From: Nemertoderma westbladi
Lineage: Eukaryota > Xenacoelomorpha > Nemertodermatida > Nemertodermatidae
Direction of reading: 5' to 3'
DNA length: 64,000 bases
Assembly: GCA_032718475.1 (NCBI GenBank)
Contig: JAUCBJ010001196.1
Location: 120,647 to 184,646, forward strand
Made by a program: the position numbers and the translations under genes. Positions 1 to 10,369 of this stretch are shown one piece after another (positions within the stretch are counted from its first letter, which is position 1; each line of letters begins with the position of its first letter). Under the pieces are notes generated by a model. The model had not been told where the DNA came from and ran no database searches. It was given only the letters and a program-made list of their open reading frames with translations.

Positions 1-25
1 CAGGTCGTTATGCAAGCTAAAACGT

Positions 26-246
26 GTGTAAACGCTAGGCCGACAACCGACAGCCGACAATCAAAGCCGACAACCATTATTAAAGCTAATTAATGTTAAT
101 TATTAATTGAGGGAAAGGAACAGGTTACAGTTGAAGGTTATTCTAACCAAAACAATAAACGAGAGTCACAAACTCAGGTTACATTTGCATTTTTGCTGTT
201 GTCGGCAGTGGTTGTCGGCTATCGGTTGTCGGCGTAGCGTTTACAC
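26..246. repeat. Short inverted-repeat (MITE-like) element
   Basis: The ends are inverted copies of each other, GTGTAAACGCTA at 26-37 against its reverse complement ending at 246. The similarity runs about 35 bp inward through repeats of the motif CCGACAACC. No coding capacity is visible in the 221 bp. A clean target duplication was not found. The central stretch near 113-170 resembles part of the inverted-duplication arms (near 1861-1920 and 4440-4520), so related sequence occurs elsewhere in the window. Confidence 0.55.
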
Positions 247-283
247 CCAGCAAAAACTGTGTTAAACAGCACAATTTTAATAT

Positions 284-620
284 AAGCAAGCACACGCAAC
301 CCAGTCACCAACAAGCAGACACGTGATTGGCGCAAGTTTCTGGTACTGCTTCCCAGTGGATGGATAGAAAACCTAAGTCTCTCATTCTTTCAGTGCCCGA
401 TCTTTCCCCATTTGGGATTTCTCTATTGCGACATTTCCTGGCTTGCCCTCTTGAGAATGCCATCAGCTGCGGGGCGAAACCAACCAATCAGCTGATCGCT
501 GATTTCATACAACGTCTACGTCGAGTTGCTTTTTGTTTGGCCCAGTTTGGCCCTTGCATACCTACAGGTAAAGTTTTTTACATAAGTAAATATTTTTAAT
601 AAGTAAATATTATATTGACA
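284..620. repeat. Partial copy of palindromic repeat family P
   Basis: This stretch matches the right-hand part of the complete palindromic element at 17711-18318. Shared landmarks include TTTCCTGGCTTG, TGCGGGGCGAAACC, the CAGCTGATC segment and a CATACCTAC-AGGTAA end. The left arm is missing. Open frames here (for example 305-487 and 327-599) are chance. Confidence 0.6.
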
Positions 621-853
621 CTTTACTGGTGTTTGGAGGAGTCATTTGATTGAATTCTCAACTGATTTTAGCGCAATTTAGTTCACAAAAACTTAGGCCA
701 ATAGTTGTCATTTTTTTTATTGTAATTTTATAATGATTTGTAGTTTCTATAATATAAATATTACCGTATATAATATAATATATATAATATATAATAATAT
801 AATATATAATATATAAATTTAAAGATAAATATATCTCAGTATATCTCAAAAAC
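621..853. other. AT-rich sequence downstream of EF-hand copy A
   Basis: Very AT-rich sequence with a (TAATATA)-like low-complexity stretch at about 750-820. It lies just past the stop codon of EF-hand copy A and probably holds its 3' UTR. No other feature is seen. Confidence 0.4.
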
Positions 854-1052
854 TTAGTCTATCGGCACCCACTGTAAATAAGTAAGAAATTCTGGGAATG
901 AAAACACTCCATCCCCGTCCTCATCCAGTTCTTTGAAAGCTTTCTCAACGTTCTCAGCTTTGGATTCGAGATCGCTCATAAGTTTCCTGAATTCTATTTT
1001 ATCCAGCCCACCGCTCCCGTCGGCGTCATAAGTTTTAAATAACTCGATTGCC
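854..1052 (-). CDS. EF-hand protein copy A, exon 3 (last coding exon)
   Basis: Terminal exon of the gene whose first exon is at 15510-15742. The acceptor is a T-rich tract ending TTTTTAG just upstream of 1052, and the exon begins with G completing a split AAG codon (phase 2). It encodes EF-hand 3, loop DADGSGGLDKIE, and EF-hand 4, loop DEDGDGVFSFPE, both with complete Ca2+ ligands. It then ends LQWVPID and a TAA stop at 854-856. Copy B has the corresponding exon at 16751-16949, with the same length (199 bp) and the same phase. Confidence 0.82.
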
Positions 1053-1156
1053 CTAAAAATACAATTCACATTGAATTTACGCTGTAAAGTAAAATAAAAA
1101 TGTTTTAGATAAAACAGCCCACAAGTAGTTAAAATATGGAAATAACTCTAATATTC

Positions 1157-2264
1157 TACCTGCCAACTCACGAAAATGATGTATAAATGGAATTTTTTGT
1201 TAATTGTTGGCATCCACCTGATTGTTGTACTTCAAGACATGGCGAATCCAGCTAGTAATTCCCTTGCAGTCCGCCAACCCGGCCCTAGTAAAACCGCCTT
1301 AGCAACAGATTTATGAAATTTAATTTATTAATTGTTTGTCTCACATTTCCTTTTCCGGAGAAAATCAAAGAACAGTTTTTTAAATTAAAAAACCCATCTC
1401 ACAACTTAAATAACATCTTGGGAACACATCAAGGGCAATATAAAATCAAATAGCGTATCATGTCGCAGACACAGGCCATTATTTGGACCAGAGTAATTTT
1501 CACAAGTATCAAAATATTAGATTTAAGTTGAGAATTCGTCTACCTTTACTCAACTATTTGCTCCCATCATATTTGAAATTATTTAAAAATATCACTACAG
1601 CTCAGTAGCATGGTGATACTTCCCGCCATATTGTACACATTGGGGCGATATTTACAGTCCACGTTACCATAGCAACAGACCAAATAAGACAATTTAATAA
1701 GAATTTAATTTACAGTATAACTATAATGCAGTTTTCCTTAGTTTACCTTACCAGAGTTATGAGAGATTAAATGAGACACACGGGGCATAGATATGACCTT
1801 CGACTGTTAGTCAACATCCTATCGTAACTTAATATTATTCACAATGTTAAATTATAAATTTAAGGAAAGGAGCAGTTTACAGTGGCAGATTATTCGTACC
1901 AAAACAATAAAAGAATCTCAATAGAACAGATTGAAGTTTAATTTTTGAGAGTAATCAGTTGTTATTTGCGTCGATATTCCCCTGGAGGGGGATCAATTTT
2001 GATTGCGTCGAAAGTCCCCCCCCCCCCCCCCCGCTATCTGGATCCATAAATATCGACTAGCGACCTACCTAACAGTATGAATGAATGATTTTCATTATCA
2101 TTTGCCACTTGTATCTGCCACTTGTATCTGTCTATTATTATTATTATGATTTCATTGAAATGGATGGTGACGAACATATTCCTTCTGTTAAAAGAAAAAC
2201 TTTCCCGAATGTGGTTTGTGAAGAGACATGCATAGTATGTGGAGCAAAGAAAGATGAGGTGAAA
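1157..2264. repeat. Left arm of a large inverted duplication
   Basis: The reverse complement of this arm matches 4205 to about 8858, once the hAT element at 5232-8506 is removed. Shared landmarks are the CTACCTGCCAACTC outer end, the GACATGGCGAATCCAGCT block, the ACATCTTGGGAACACATC block and an inner end with a short shared reading frame (MDGDEH...CEETC). Differences include small insertions and independent poly-C runs (2016-2032 here). It sits in intron 2 of EF-hand copy A. It probably represents two partial copies of one older transposon in opposite orientation. Confidence 0.65.
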
Positions 2265-2289
2265 AATTTCTGACTATGATTTGGAAAAT

Positions 2290-4150
2290 TTAAAACAGCC
2301 CAGTTGTGAGATTCAGCTTCACACTACAGTTGAGCAACAAGTATGAAATTCTTGCTTCTGAGGCCGCTGATCATTGCGTGGGCTATACTGCCCTTCACAT
2401 AAGCAGTTAAATTAAGAGCTGCAGAAACAGTTCCATGTATACCCTCGAAACATGAAAAAGCCCCACCCCCTGGACTGACCACAGAATTCGGAAGTGCCGA
2501 AATGACCTCTCTAAGGCGCAGAATGAGTGACGACTCGGGCACACGAGGATAGCCAAGGATGAAGTTAAGACTGCATCTAGGTCCCTTAACATGCAGTACT
2601 ATGATAATATAAAGGAGCTTATGCAGCTAAGGCATGGCTTTCAATAACCCTACTCACTGGGAGGCCAACCAACCAACCACCAAGGTTAAGGCTGAATCTC
2701 CAGCTGAACTCTTCAATGGTTGGGAGGCCCACATTGAGAAGCTTATAAACAATGACAGGGTACTGCCTGATGACTTTGAGGTACATCGTGTATCTGAGTC
2801 TGGCTCACATATATCCACTGCTGAAATTAAGGCTGCAGCAAGGAGCATGAAGACCAATCGTGCCATTGGAGTATATGGCTTGCTCCCTGAGGTTCCCAAA
2901 ATGGGCTCCATAAAGGTCGTGGGACCATGGAGCCTATTCTGGCACTTAGAAGGATAAACGAAGAGTTATCAACAAAGAAAGACATACATTTGGCTAATAT
3001 CTTTGTTGACTTCTTTAATGTCTTCAACTGTGTCTCCCGACCACGGATGTTCAGCATATTGGCAGCATATGGGATTCCTGAGGATATTATTGCTGCTATC
3101 AAATCACTGAACGATGGTTCCCCGACATTTGTGTCTACTGCTGATGGTGACACAGATCCATTCGAAGTCTTATGGGGGGGAGTCATTCAGGGTGACTTGC
3201 AACATTCTTATTCGTAATTGTAGTTGATTGTGTTCAATGCATGTCCTTAGACCATCTTAATAAAGATGGGGTGATGGTAACACCCCCTACTGGCACAAGA
3301 AGTAGAGGAAATCCAGCACAAAGTACCTTAATGATAGACTTTGCTGATGACATAGGGGTACTGTCAGAATCACTTTCTCTGCTCATTGGACCAGGTTGCT
3401 TCTAGTATTTGTCTTTTTGTAAACTCCAAGAAGACCACAATTATGACAGTAAGACTTGACAGCCCTCAAGAAATAAGGGAACAAGCTCTAGAAATGTCTT
3501 CTTGAGCATGTGGATGACTTCTGCTACTTGGAATCATGGATCTGGAAGTCAGGTGAATGAAGACCTTCGGATACGTACGGGGATGGCAATGGGCAGCATT
3601 GAATATTCTATCCAGGATGTTGAAGTCCCATAGAATAAAACGGTACCTCAAGGTTCGATTATTTTTGCAGCAGTAGTACCAGTATTCTTATATGGGAGTC
3701 CAAGCTGGACTCTAACTGCAGAATATACCAAATCTCTGGATGGTACTTTCACAAGAATGCTGCGCCGAGTTCATTGTGTCAAGTACAATGCACACATCTC
3801 CAACCAGACACTATATAACATTGGAGGTGTCTCATTGGTTCCCCCAAGCTTCACACTTGAACGGAACCGCCTCCGCTTTGCCGGACTTTGCATTCGCCGT
3901 GAGGACCAGCCAGTGCACAATCTTGTGCTTTGGCTACCTCAAGAAGTGAATAAACATGGTGATCCTCCCATGGCTCTTTTGAGACGCCTCTTTAAAGGAC
4001 ATTGGCCTTGAAAATGCGGATTATCTAGCAAATGTCATGGGTGATAGGGAGTTGTGGCGGTGCAATTTTCTCGACAAGGCACAACATTCTAAATATATGT
4101 AATATATTTAATGTGGCTGCAATGTAGCATGCCGGTAGTAGTAGTAGTAA
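2290..4150 (+). mobile_element. RTE-1 LINE, degenerate 5'-truncated copy
   Basis: Nucleotide similarity to the near-complete copy at 22800-26505 starts near its position 24410 and runs to its 3' end. Readable pieces include an RT segment (VDFFNVFNCVSRPRMFSIL near 3010-3060) and the C-terminal region (3757-4011). The copy ends in the family's TAG-repeat tail at about 4135-4150. Many stops and frameshifts, plus a deletion in the RT core near 2890-2925, make it a fossil. It lies between the two arms of the inverted duplication. A short inverted piece of the same family's endonuclease region follows at about 4168-4218. Confidence 0.85.
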
Positions 4151-5231
4151 TAGTTGTATTAGTGCTCCACTCCATCAGTAGTTGCTTGTAGATTGTGATA
4201 GGAATTTTTCACCTCATCTTTCTTTGCTCCACATGCTATGCATGTCTCTTCACAAACCACATTCGGGCAAGTTTTCCTTTGAACAGAACGAATATGTTCG
4301 TCACCATCCATTTCGATCTAATCATAATAATAATAATAATAGGCAGATGCAAGTGATAGTGAAAATCATTCCAAAAGTGAAAGAAACATTACATCCCCCT
4401 CCAGGGGAATATCGACGCAAATAACAGCTGGTTTCTCTCAAAAATTGAACTTCAATCTGTTCTATTGAGATTCGTATATTGTTTTGGTACGAATAACGTG
4501 CCACTGTAAACTGCTCCTTTCCCTAAATTAATAATTTAACATTGAACAAAGTAATAATTCGCCAAAATGTGATTTGTATCCCCCCCCCCCCCCCCTGTCT
4601 CGACGGTGCATTTCGTCTGTTGTACCTGCCTGTTGCAAAAAAAAAAAATTTAGAGTGAGTTAACTATTAACTGTAGGTCTCGAGATACTTTAAAATTCAT
4701 ATTTGTATTAAACAATATTCCCCAAGTCACGATAGGATGTTGACTAACAGCCGAAGGTTAAAACTATGCGATGTGTGTCACATTTAATCTCTCAAAACTC
4801 TAGTAAGGTTAAATAAGAAAAACCGCATTATAGTTATACTGTAAATTAAATTCCTATTAAGTTGTCTTATTTGGTCTGTTGCTATGGTAACATGGACTGT
4901 AAAGATCACCCGAATGTGTACAATATCACGGGAAGTATCACCATGCTACTGAGCTGTAGTGATATTAAAAAAAAAATACCAATAAGGAAGCAAATAGTTG
5001 AGTAAAGGTACACGAATTATCCACCTAAACTTAATAATTTGATACTTGTGAAAATTACTCTGGTCCAAATAATGGGCCTGGTGTCTGCGACATGATACGC
5101 TATTTGATTTTATATTGCCCTTGATGTGTTCCCAAGATGTTACTTAAGTTGTAAGAAGGGTTTTTTAATTTTCAAAATTGTTTGTTGATTTTCTCAGGAA
5201 AAGGAAAGGTGAGTAGGGCCGGGTTGGCGGC

Positions 5232-8200
5232 TAGGGTGGGTCATAAAATGTAAAAGTTATGCAATTGCTCCAGAAGTTGTACCAGTGAGGAGGCTTGGTG
5301 TGAGATGAAAAAATACCAAAAATTGAATAAATTGAATCACCCCTTGGGGGTCCTCCAACTGGTCACATATTGGGGCTAGCGGGCGGTTCCTTATAACGGG
5401 TAAGTGGTAGATAATCGACTAATTTAAAGAAATAATATGTTAATCTGCTTAGAATTCGTTTTCTTGTCTACTAAAACTATATCCCTGCTTTCATCAACAT
5501 CACTTTTGAGGGACCCCAAGTATCACAATTTGGTAAATAAACAAACAGCCTGAAAAAAACAATAAACTTAATATTTTCGATAACATTCATGAATTACCAC
5601 TATTTCTTTCCACCTCTAACACTTTATGCTGTTAGTTCGAGTATTCAGTCAAATTTCTGCATATTGTGTTGTGTATGGACATTATGTAACAACCCAATTT
5701 ATAAAAATGTATCCTTTCTTTCAGTGAATACGACAGTACCAGTATCACTGAATTATCGGGGCTCTTTAGTTATTTTTGTAAAACTATACAATGTAATCGA
5801 TCTTGGAGTCAAATTTGGGTCTTTGGTCCCGGGCATCAATTCGTGACTTTATCAGTTGATCTCTCTTAACCTTACCAACGACTTGTTAAGAAGCCTCTGT
5901 GACAACCCGTACCATACGCTCAACTAACTGCTGATGACAGGGATATCCAATTGGTAATGGGACGAGTTCAGGTTGATTGGTAAGTTGTGTGAGGATCTCA
6001 TTCGATATATTTGAAAGTATTGGCAGCTCAGTCACAGTCAGATTTGGATCCCACCACTTCACAAGACTAGTGTAGTCGTCTGCTTCAAGGTTAAGTTCTG
6101 GTGTAACAAAGCAACGAACAGAATCGAGCTTGTGTTTCTCCCGAGCCTTTAGAATGTGTCGCACAGCTAATTCACAAATAACAGGACTGGGGTCGTATAC
6201 CATAGCCATTTATATATTCTCGGGGTGAGCAAAAAAGCAGTTCCGCTTTAATACTTTATCCACAGTTTCTTTCTGAACTCCAGTAAGATATCGGCTCCAC
6301 TTTACAAGGGAGAAGAAATTGCTTGGCCCTTGCTGAAGGTGATGCTCCCGTCTTATCAGAAACCACATGGGAGAATACACCAATAAGATGAATGTTGTTA
6401 GATCCACTAGTTCTCTCGATGGGTGGTCAACGCTCACATATAGTCGGCAAATACGATTAGCAGTGGTAACCCATCGTGAATGCGCCATTCTACCAGGCTC
6501 TAAGATGGAGGTGTCACCACTGCACTGTCCTGTAGAGATTGCTAAGGTTATATGATACAGATACTTCTGATCTGCACTGAGCGAATTTATTACATTCTCA
6601 TCTAGAACCAGAAAGTTGGGAGAAGGAATGGGAGTATATGAAACAACTGGTTTATCAATCAGGGAACCTTTTATTTGAGTGCCAATTGGTCCTTTGAAGG
6701 AGCTTGGACCTTCCGTTGGACCATCTAACTGACTAAAGATATGGCGGAGTGGCAACTCATTAATATGCAAAAGACATACCAACCATTGCACTGGTGACAT
6801 CTTCTCTTCTTCAATCAGTCGAATTATGCCTCCAACTCGACCCGTATTTACATTTGTTCCGTCACACCCGATGACAAGTATACCACTTATATCCAAATTA
6901 TTCGCCTCAAAGAAATCAAAGAAGGATTCTGCAATGTCAACAGCTTTTCCCGACTTTGGACAAACATGTCCTAAATACTTACCAACAGGTTCTTCCACCA
7001 GAACATAGTGTTCCTCAACACGAAGCTTGACAAAATTTTGTGATTGCTCATCTTTAACTAGTGTACTATCTTTTCTACCATCGAAATAAATCCCATGAAT
7101 TGGACTATATGATCGATCCAGGTTACCAAGATTCTCTCGCCTTTTCTCCCTAATACGGCTAATCTTGTTTTTATCAACAATCTGACTGGAACTAAAATCC
7201 AAGGTAGCATCCTGGAGAGTGGCAGTTACTACTGCTGCTACAGCACGATTTGATAATCCATATCTATCGGCTTCACGGGCTACCAGGGGGAACTTGCTGT
7301 AGTTCCTAGGGACATGCTCTCGTGCTATCTGGGTACCGGTACCAGTAATTTGGCTTCCACTTGATATCCCAGAAGTTCCAGGTTGGGGGTTTGATAGTCC
7401 ATCATCGACTGCCATTGTATCAGTAAGGATTTCACTAACACGCTTCGCCTCTTTTTCCTCCCTCTCAATAAGTTGCTGCTGCCGATCCACACGCTTCTGA
7501 ATTGCTAAGGATTCTTTCCGGTCAATACCACCGATGAACATTCGTCTCATTCCACGTTGATCTTCAAGAAATGGCCGTTCAATTTCTGGAATCAGTTCGC
7601 CAGAAACATCGAACATACATATTAAATGGCTATTACATTCTTCTACCCGATCAATGAAATATGGCTTTGATCTACGCTGATGAGGATCCTTATCAATATC
7701 ACGGATCTTATTACTGTCATTTAATATTTTCCAAATAATTCCTTCCTTTGTTATTGTAGGGATTGATGATTTAGTATAAAGAGCTATAATATCCTGAGCT
7801 ACAGCTTCTGCAAGCTCACGCCGTGACGGGTGACTTTCACTTTTTTTTAGCCGAACATATTCAAAATGCCGTAATACATCACCAAGAGTTGGTAGCTGAT
7901 TACAAGGCAGTTCAGTTGGATGACCACATAAACTAGCTTTAGATCGCAATGCCATTCTAATTTGTTCAACTTTAATATAATACCGGTAATTAATTGTGAT
8001 TATTTTCCTTACAACTGTTAAGTAGCTTTAAGTAGCAGCGGATTTATCCACGATTGTAACTATTTGATACATGTAATAGCAATAGGCCTACCGGTATTTG
8101 AAATGATGAATATAGCTTTGTACGTCACATCACCAAAAAGTCAAGATGCTGAAAGTAAGACTAAATCATTTTTGAATTTCCCACCCAGATAAGCTCTTCA

Positions 8201-8506
8201 CTCAGTACAAATTGTCGTCCAATAAAATGTCGTCCAGGCAACTGGGGATGTTGGAAACGTTACTAATCGTGTTTGTGGTCAAGAAACCAAATTCTGAGCA
8301 CATAAACATAATATTCTTTAAAATTAGTCGATAATTTATTTAATGAAAAAACCGCTCGCTAGCCACAATATGTGACCTGTTGGAGGACCCCCAAGGGGTG
8401 CTTCATTTTATTAAATTTTTGGTATTTTTCCATCTCACTCCAAGCCTCCTCACTGGTACAACTTGTGGAGCAATTGCATCACTTTTCCATTTTATGACCC
8501 ACCCTA
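5232..8506 (-). mobile_element. hAT-like DNA transposon with exact 8-bp target duplication
   Basis: Both ends begin TAGGGTGGGTCATAAAATG and remain similar for roughly 240 bp (5232-5475 against 8268-8506). TTGGCGGC occurs immediately outside both ends, at 5224-5231 and 8507-8514, as an 8-bp target-site duplication. The other arm of the inverted duplication (1255-1300) carries the uninterrupted sequence, so it is an empty site. An 8-bp duplication with a T/CAGGG-type terminus is typical of the hAT superfamily. The 3275-bp element encodes one transposase-like protein on the minus strand. Confidence 0.85.
5886..7955 (-). pseudogene. Transposase-like gene of the hAT-like element, one in-frame stop
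   Basis: Reading from ATG at 7955, 581 codons run to a TAA at 6210-6212. The same frame then continues without shift for 107 more codons to 5886, so this is one roughly 690-codon gene with a single internal stop. Visible blocks include VIGCDGTNVNTG followed by GGIIRLIEEE, the WLVCLLHINELPLRH segment, and near the C-terminus LPIGYPCHQQLVERMVRV followed by VTEAS. I recognise these blocks from a widespread, poorly named family of transposon-borne invertebrate proteins. hAT assignment rests mainly on the element's ends and target duplication. The stop may be inactivating or simply recent decay. The gene lies wholly between the inverted repeats. Confidence 0.75.
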
Positions 8507-9028
8507 TTGGCGGCACTGCAAGGGAATTTCGAAAATTTACTTGTTTACCAAAATGTTTTTAACATTTTCAGGACAACATTGATGCATTTTGATTAACTTT
8601 CAATATAGGCCTATACACTGGTTAAGAGACGAGATTCACTAACATTCACCATGAACTTGTATCCTAAAATCGAAAAAACCCATATTTGAGCAAACAACTT
8701 TGAAGCCCAAAAAAGTCATTAAATAATCAAAAATGCAGAGGTGGCATCCGGCCTAGCTGGATTCGCCATGTCTTGAAGTACGAAAATCAGGTGGCTGCCA
8801 ACAACTAACAAAAAATGCCATTTAAACTTAATTTTCGGGAGTTGGCAGGTAGACTATAATAAGAAATATTGAATAACGAATTAAAGAAACAATTTGAACT
8901 ATAGATTAGCTTACTATGGCAGGCAATCTTTACACATTTTAGTTAAGCGGTATGATATTTATATTTATATGATATTTAAGTGGTCCAATTATTTGTTATA
9001 ATTATTTTCTTTATTAACTTTTGTTTAC

Positions 9029-9148
9029 TTTTTTATTCTATGGAATCGCGATTTGTCTTCGATGTTTTTAAATCGATTACCACTCCTAATCCATCTATTG
9101 AACTCGTCGACACAGATTTGTTGATCTCCGTTTTTATCCAAAATGTAC
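9029..9148 (-). CDS. EF-hand protein copy A, exon 2
   Basis: A 120-bp exon too short for ordinary ORF finding. Its acceptor is TTTATTAG before 9148 and its donor is GTAAAC starting at 9028. Phase is 2 on both sides. It encodes EF-hand 2, loop DKNGDQQICVDE, followed by FNRWIRSGNRFKNIEDKSR. Copy B has the same exon, same length and same splice signals, at 18534-18653. The pairing supports both exons strongly. Confidence 0.82.
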
Positions 9149-9351
9149 CTAATAAATAAATACGAAAATACACTACAATGGTAATTATTCAAATCTGCGT
9201 GAATCTATTTATTATAATTAATTGTTTATTTCAAAGGAAAAGTAAATCAGTTTTAACTGAGTTATTTTCCAAGTTTATTAAATATTATCGAAATTAGTAA
9301 TTTTAATCTCCTTCACAAAATGAATTTTATGTAGGGGATATTAAATTGAAT

Positions 9352-9575
9352 TGGAGAATCTTTTAGTGCCTTTAAGCCTGGGGAGTGGGGAAGTCCCTTC
9401 ACCACCAAGAGTGATCTTCCACTTTCTCTTTGTTTGCCAATTTACTTTGGTTTCCATTTCAAGAGCAGTCACGGATGAAAGCCTGGGCTGTGCGAGGCTG
9501 CAGCATTTGAAGCACAGTAGCAAAAAAAGTGTCCCTCATAATTCCCGGGAACTCCATCACTATACTAAGTTGTTG
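9352..9575 (-). mobile_element. SINE-A copy (tRNA-derived), diverged
   Basis: On the minus strand this matches the SINE at 9783-10046: a degenerate tRNA-like head (about 9575-9530), CTGCAGCCTCGCACAGCC, GGCTTTCATCC, GTGGAAGATCACTC and the end CTAAAAGATTCTCC at about 9352. It is more diverged than the 9783 copy. The ORFs on both strands here are incidental. Confidence 0.65.
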
Positions 9576-9782
9576 CTTATAAATATGAATTTTATAGACG
9601 CTTCAAAATTATTCAAATCTCAATAATATTTTCGTAGTTAGATATCAGGTTACCATAGATACTGATCGTGTTGCTTGTTTCTTTCATATTTGAACTTATA
9701 AAATTTATTTAAGAGAATTTCTATGAGATAATTTCTAAACAGAATTGTATGTTATCCTTTGATAAAGACATATTATTAAATT

Positions 9783-10046
9783 ACAGCTTGGTCTAGTGGT
9801 CTAGTGGTGACATTACTGTGCCTCCGATTAGGGAGCCCGGGTTCGATCCCTAGATGGGGCAGCACTGTTTGGGCACAGTGCTTTAAATGCTGCAGCCTAG
9901 CCCAACCCCGGCTTTCATCCTTCAGTGGTCGATAAATGGGAACCAAGGCAACTTGGGAAACAGAGTGGAATGGTTTACTGTGGAAGATCACCCATGGTGG
10001 TGAACAGGCATTCCTTGGCTTAACGAGCCTAAAAGATTCTCCCATT
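9783..10046 (+). mobile_element. SINE-A copy with 14-bp target duplication
   Basis: The head looks like a tRNA with a TTGGTCTAGTGGT A-box-like and a GGTTCGATCCC B-box sequence (9834-9855). It is followed by a tRNA-unrelated body ending CTAAAAGATTCTCCCATT. CATATTATTAAATT flanks it exactly at 9769-9782 and 10047-10060, a LINE-machinery-type target duplication. It adjoins the gypsy element's own target duplication at 10061. The body segment GTGGAAGATCACCCATGG recurs at 47480-47570 and 57360-57605. Confidence 0.8.
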
Positions 10047-10060
10047 CATATTATTAAATT

Positions 10061-10065
10061 GTAAA
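10061..10065. repeat. Gypsy target-site duplication, left (GTAAA)
   Basis: GTAAA immediately precedes the left LTR and is repeated at 15287-15291 after the right LTR. A 5-bp duplication is usual for Ty3/gypsy integrases. Confidence 0.9.
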
Positions 10066-10346
10066 TGTAGTGATATGGAATAACTCAAGGGTGAGCGTGA
10101 GGCTATATCATATCAGTATATTATGTATTAATATGTCTGACAGTGCAGTGCAGAAGTGTACAGGTGTAGGCTTTAGGAAGCCGAAGTGCAGTACTACAGA
10201 AGTACTGATGATCAGCTGATCTGCCGATATCACTAGGCAACCAACGTAATCAGGGTACATCATAAAAGTAACTTAATAATAACCAGCCACCAAATATATG
10301 TAAAATAATATATATATAAGAGTGTGAACCACTGGATGTCACTACA
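10066..10346 (-). repeat. 3' LTR of the gypsy element
   Basis: 281 bp running TGTAGTGATATGG to ATGTCACTACA, with short inverted ends TGTAGTGA/TCACTACA. It is nearly identical to 15006-15286. It is the 3' LTR because the element is read on the minus strand. Confidence 0.95.
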
Positions 10347-10356
10347 CCCCCCTTCT
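10347..10356 (-). other. Polypurine tract of the gypsy element
   Basis: On the minus strand AGAAGGGGGG directly abuts the 3' LTR, the expected position and composition for the plus-strand primer of reverse transcription. Confidence 0.8.
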
Positions 10357-10369
10357 AGCTCGTTATGAG

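Larger units (their letters stand above)
4205..8858. repeat. Right arm of the inverted duplication, split by a hAT element
   Basis: Reverse-complement counterpart of 1157-2264. Homology runs 4205-5231, is interrupted by the hAT element, resumes at 8515 and, after further unshared sequence (about 8535-8745), continues to about 8858. An extra stretch near 4545-4740, including a poly-C run (4580-4595) and an A-run, is absent from the left arm. Confidence 0.65.

Noticed and set aside
2085-2273. Small gene MDGDEH...
   Set aside because: A related short frame is in the opposite arm and neither continues into a gene; treated as transposon remnant rather than a host gene.
9783-9860. Functional tRNA gene
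   Set aside because: A and B boxes are present, but the sequence continues into a repeated SINE body with a 14-bp duplication, so it is a SINE head.
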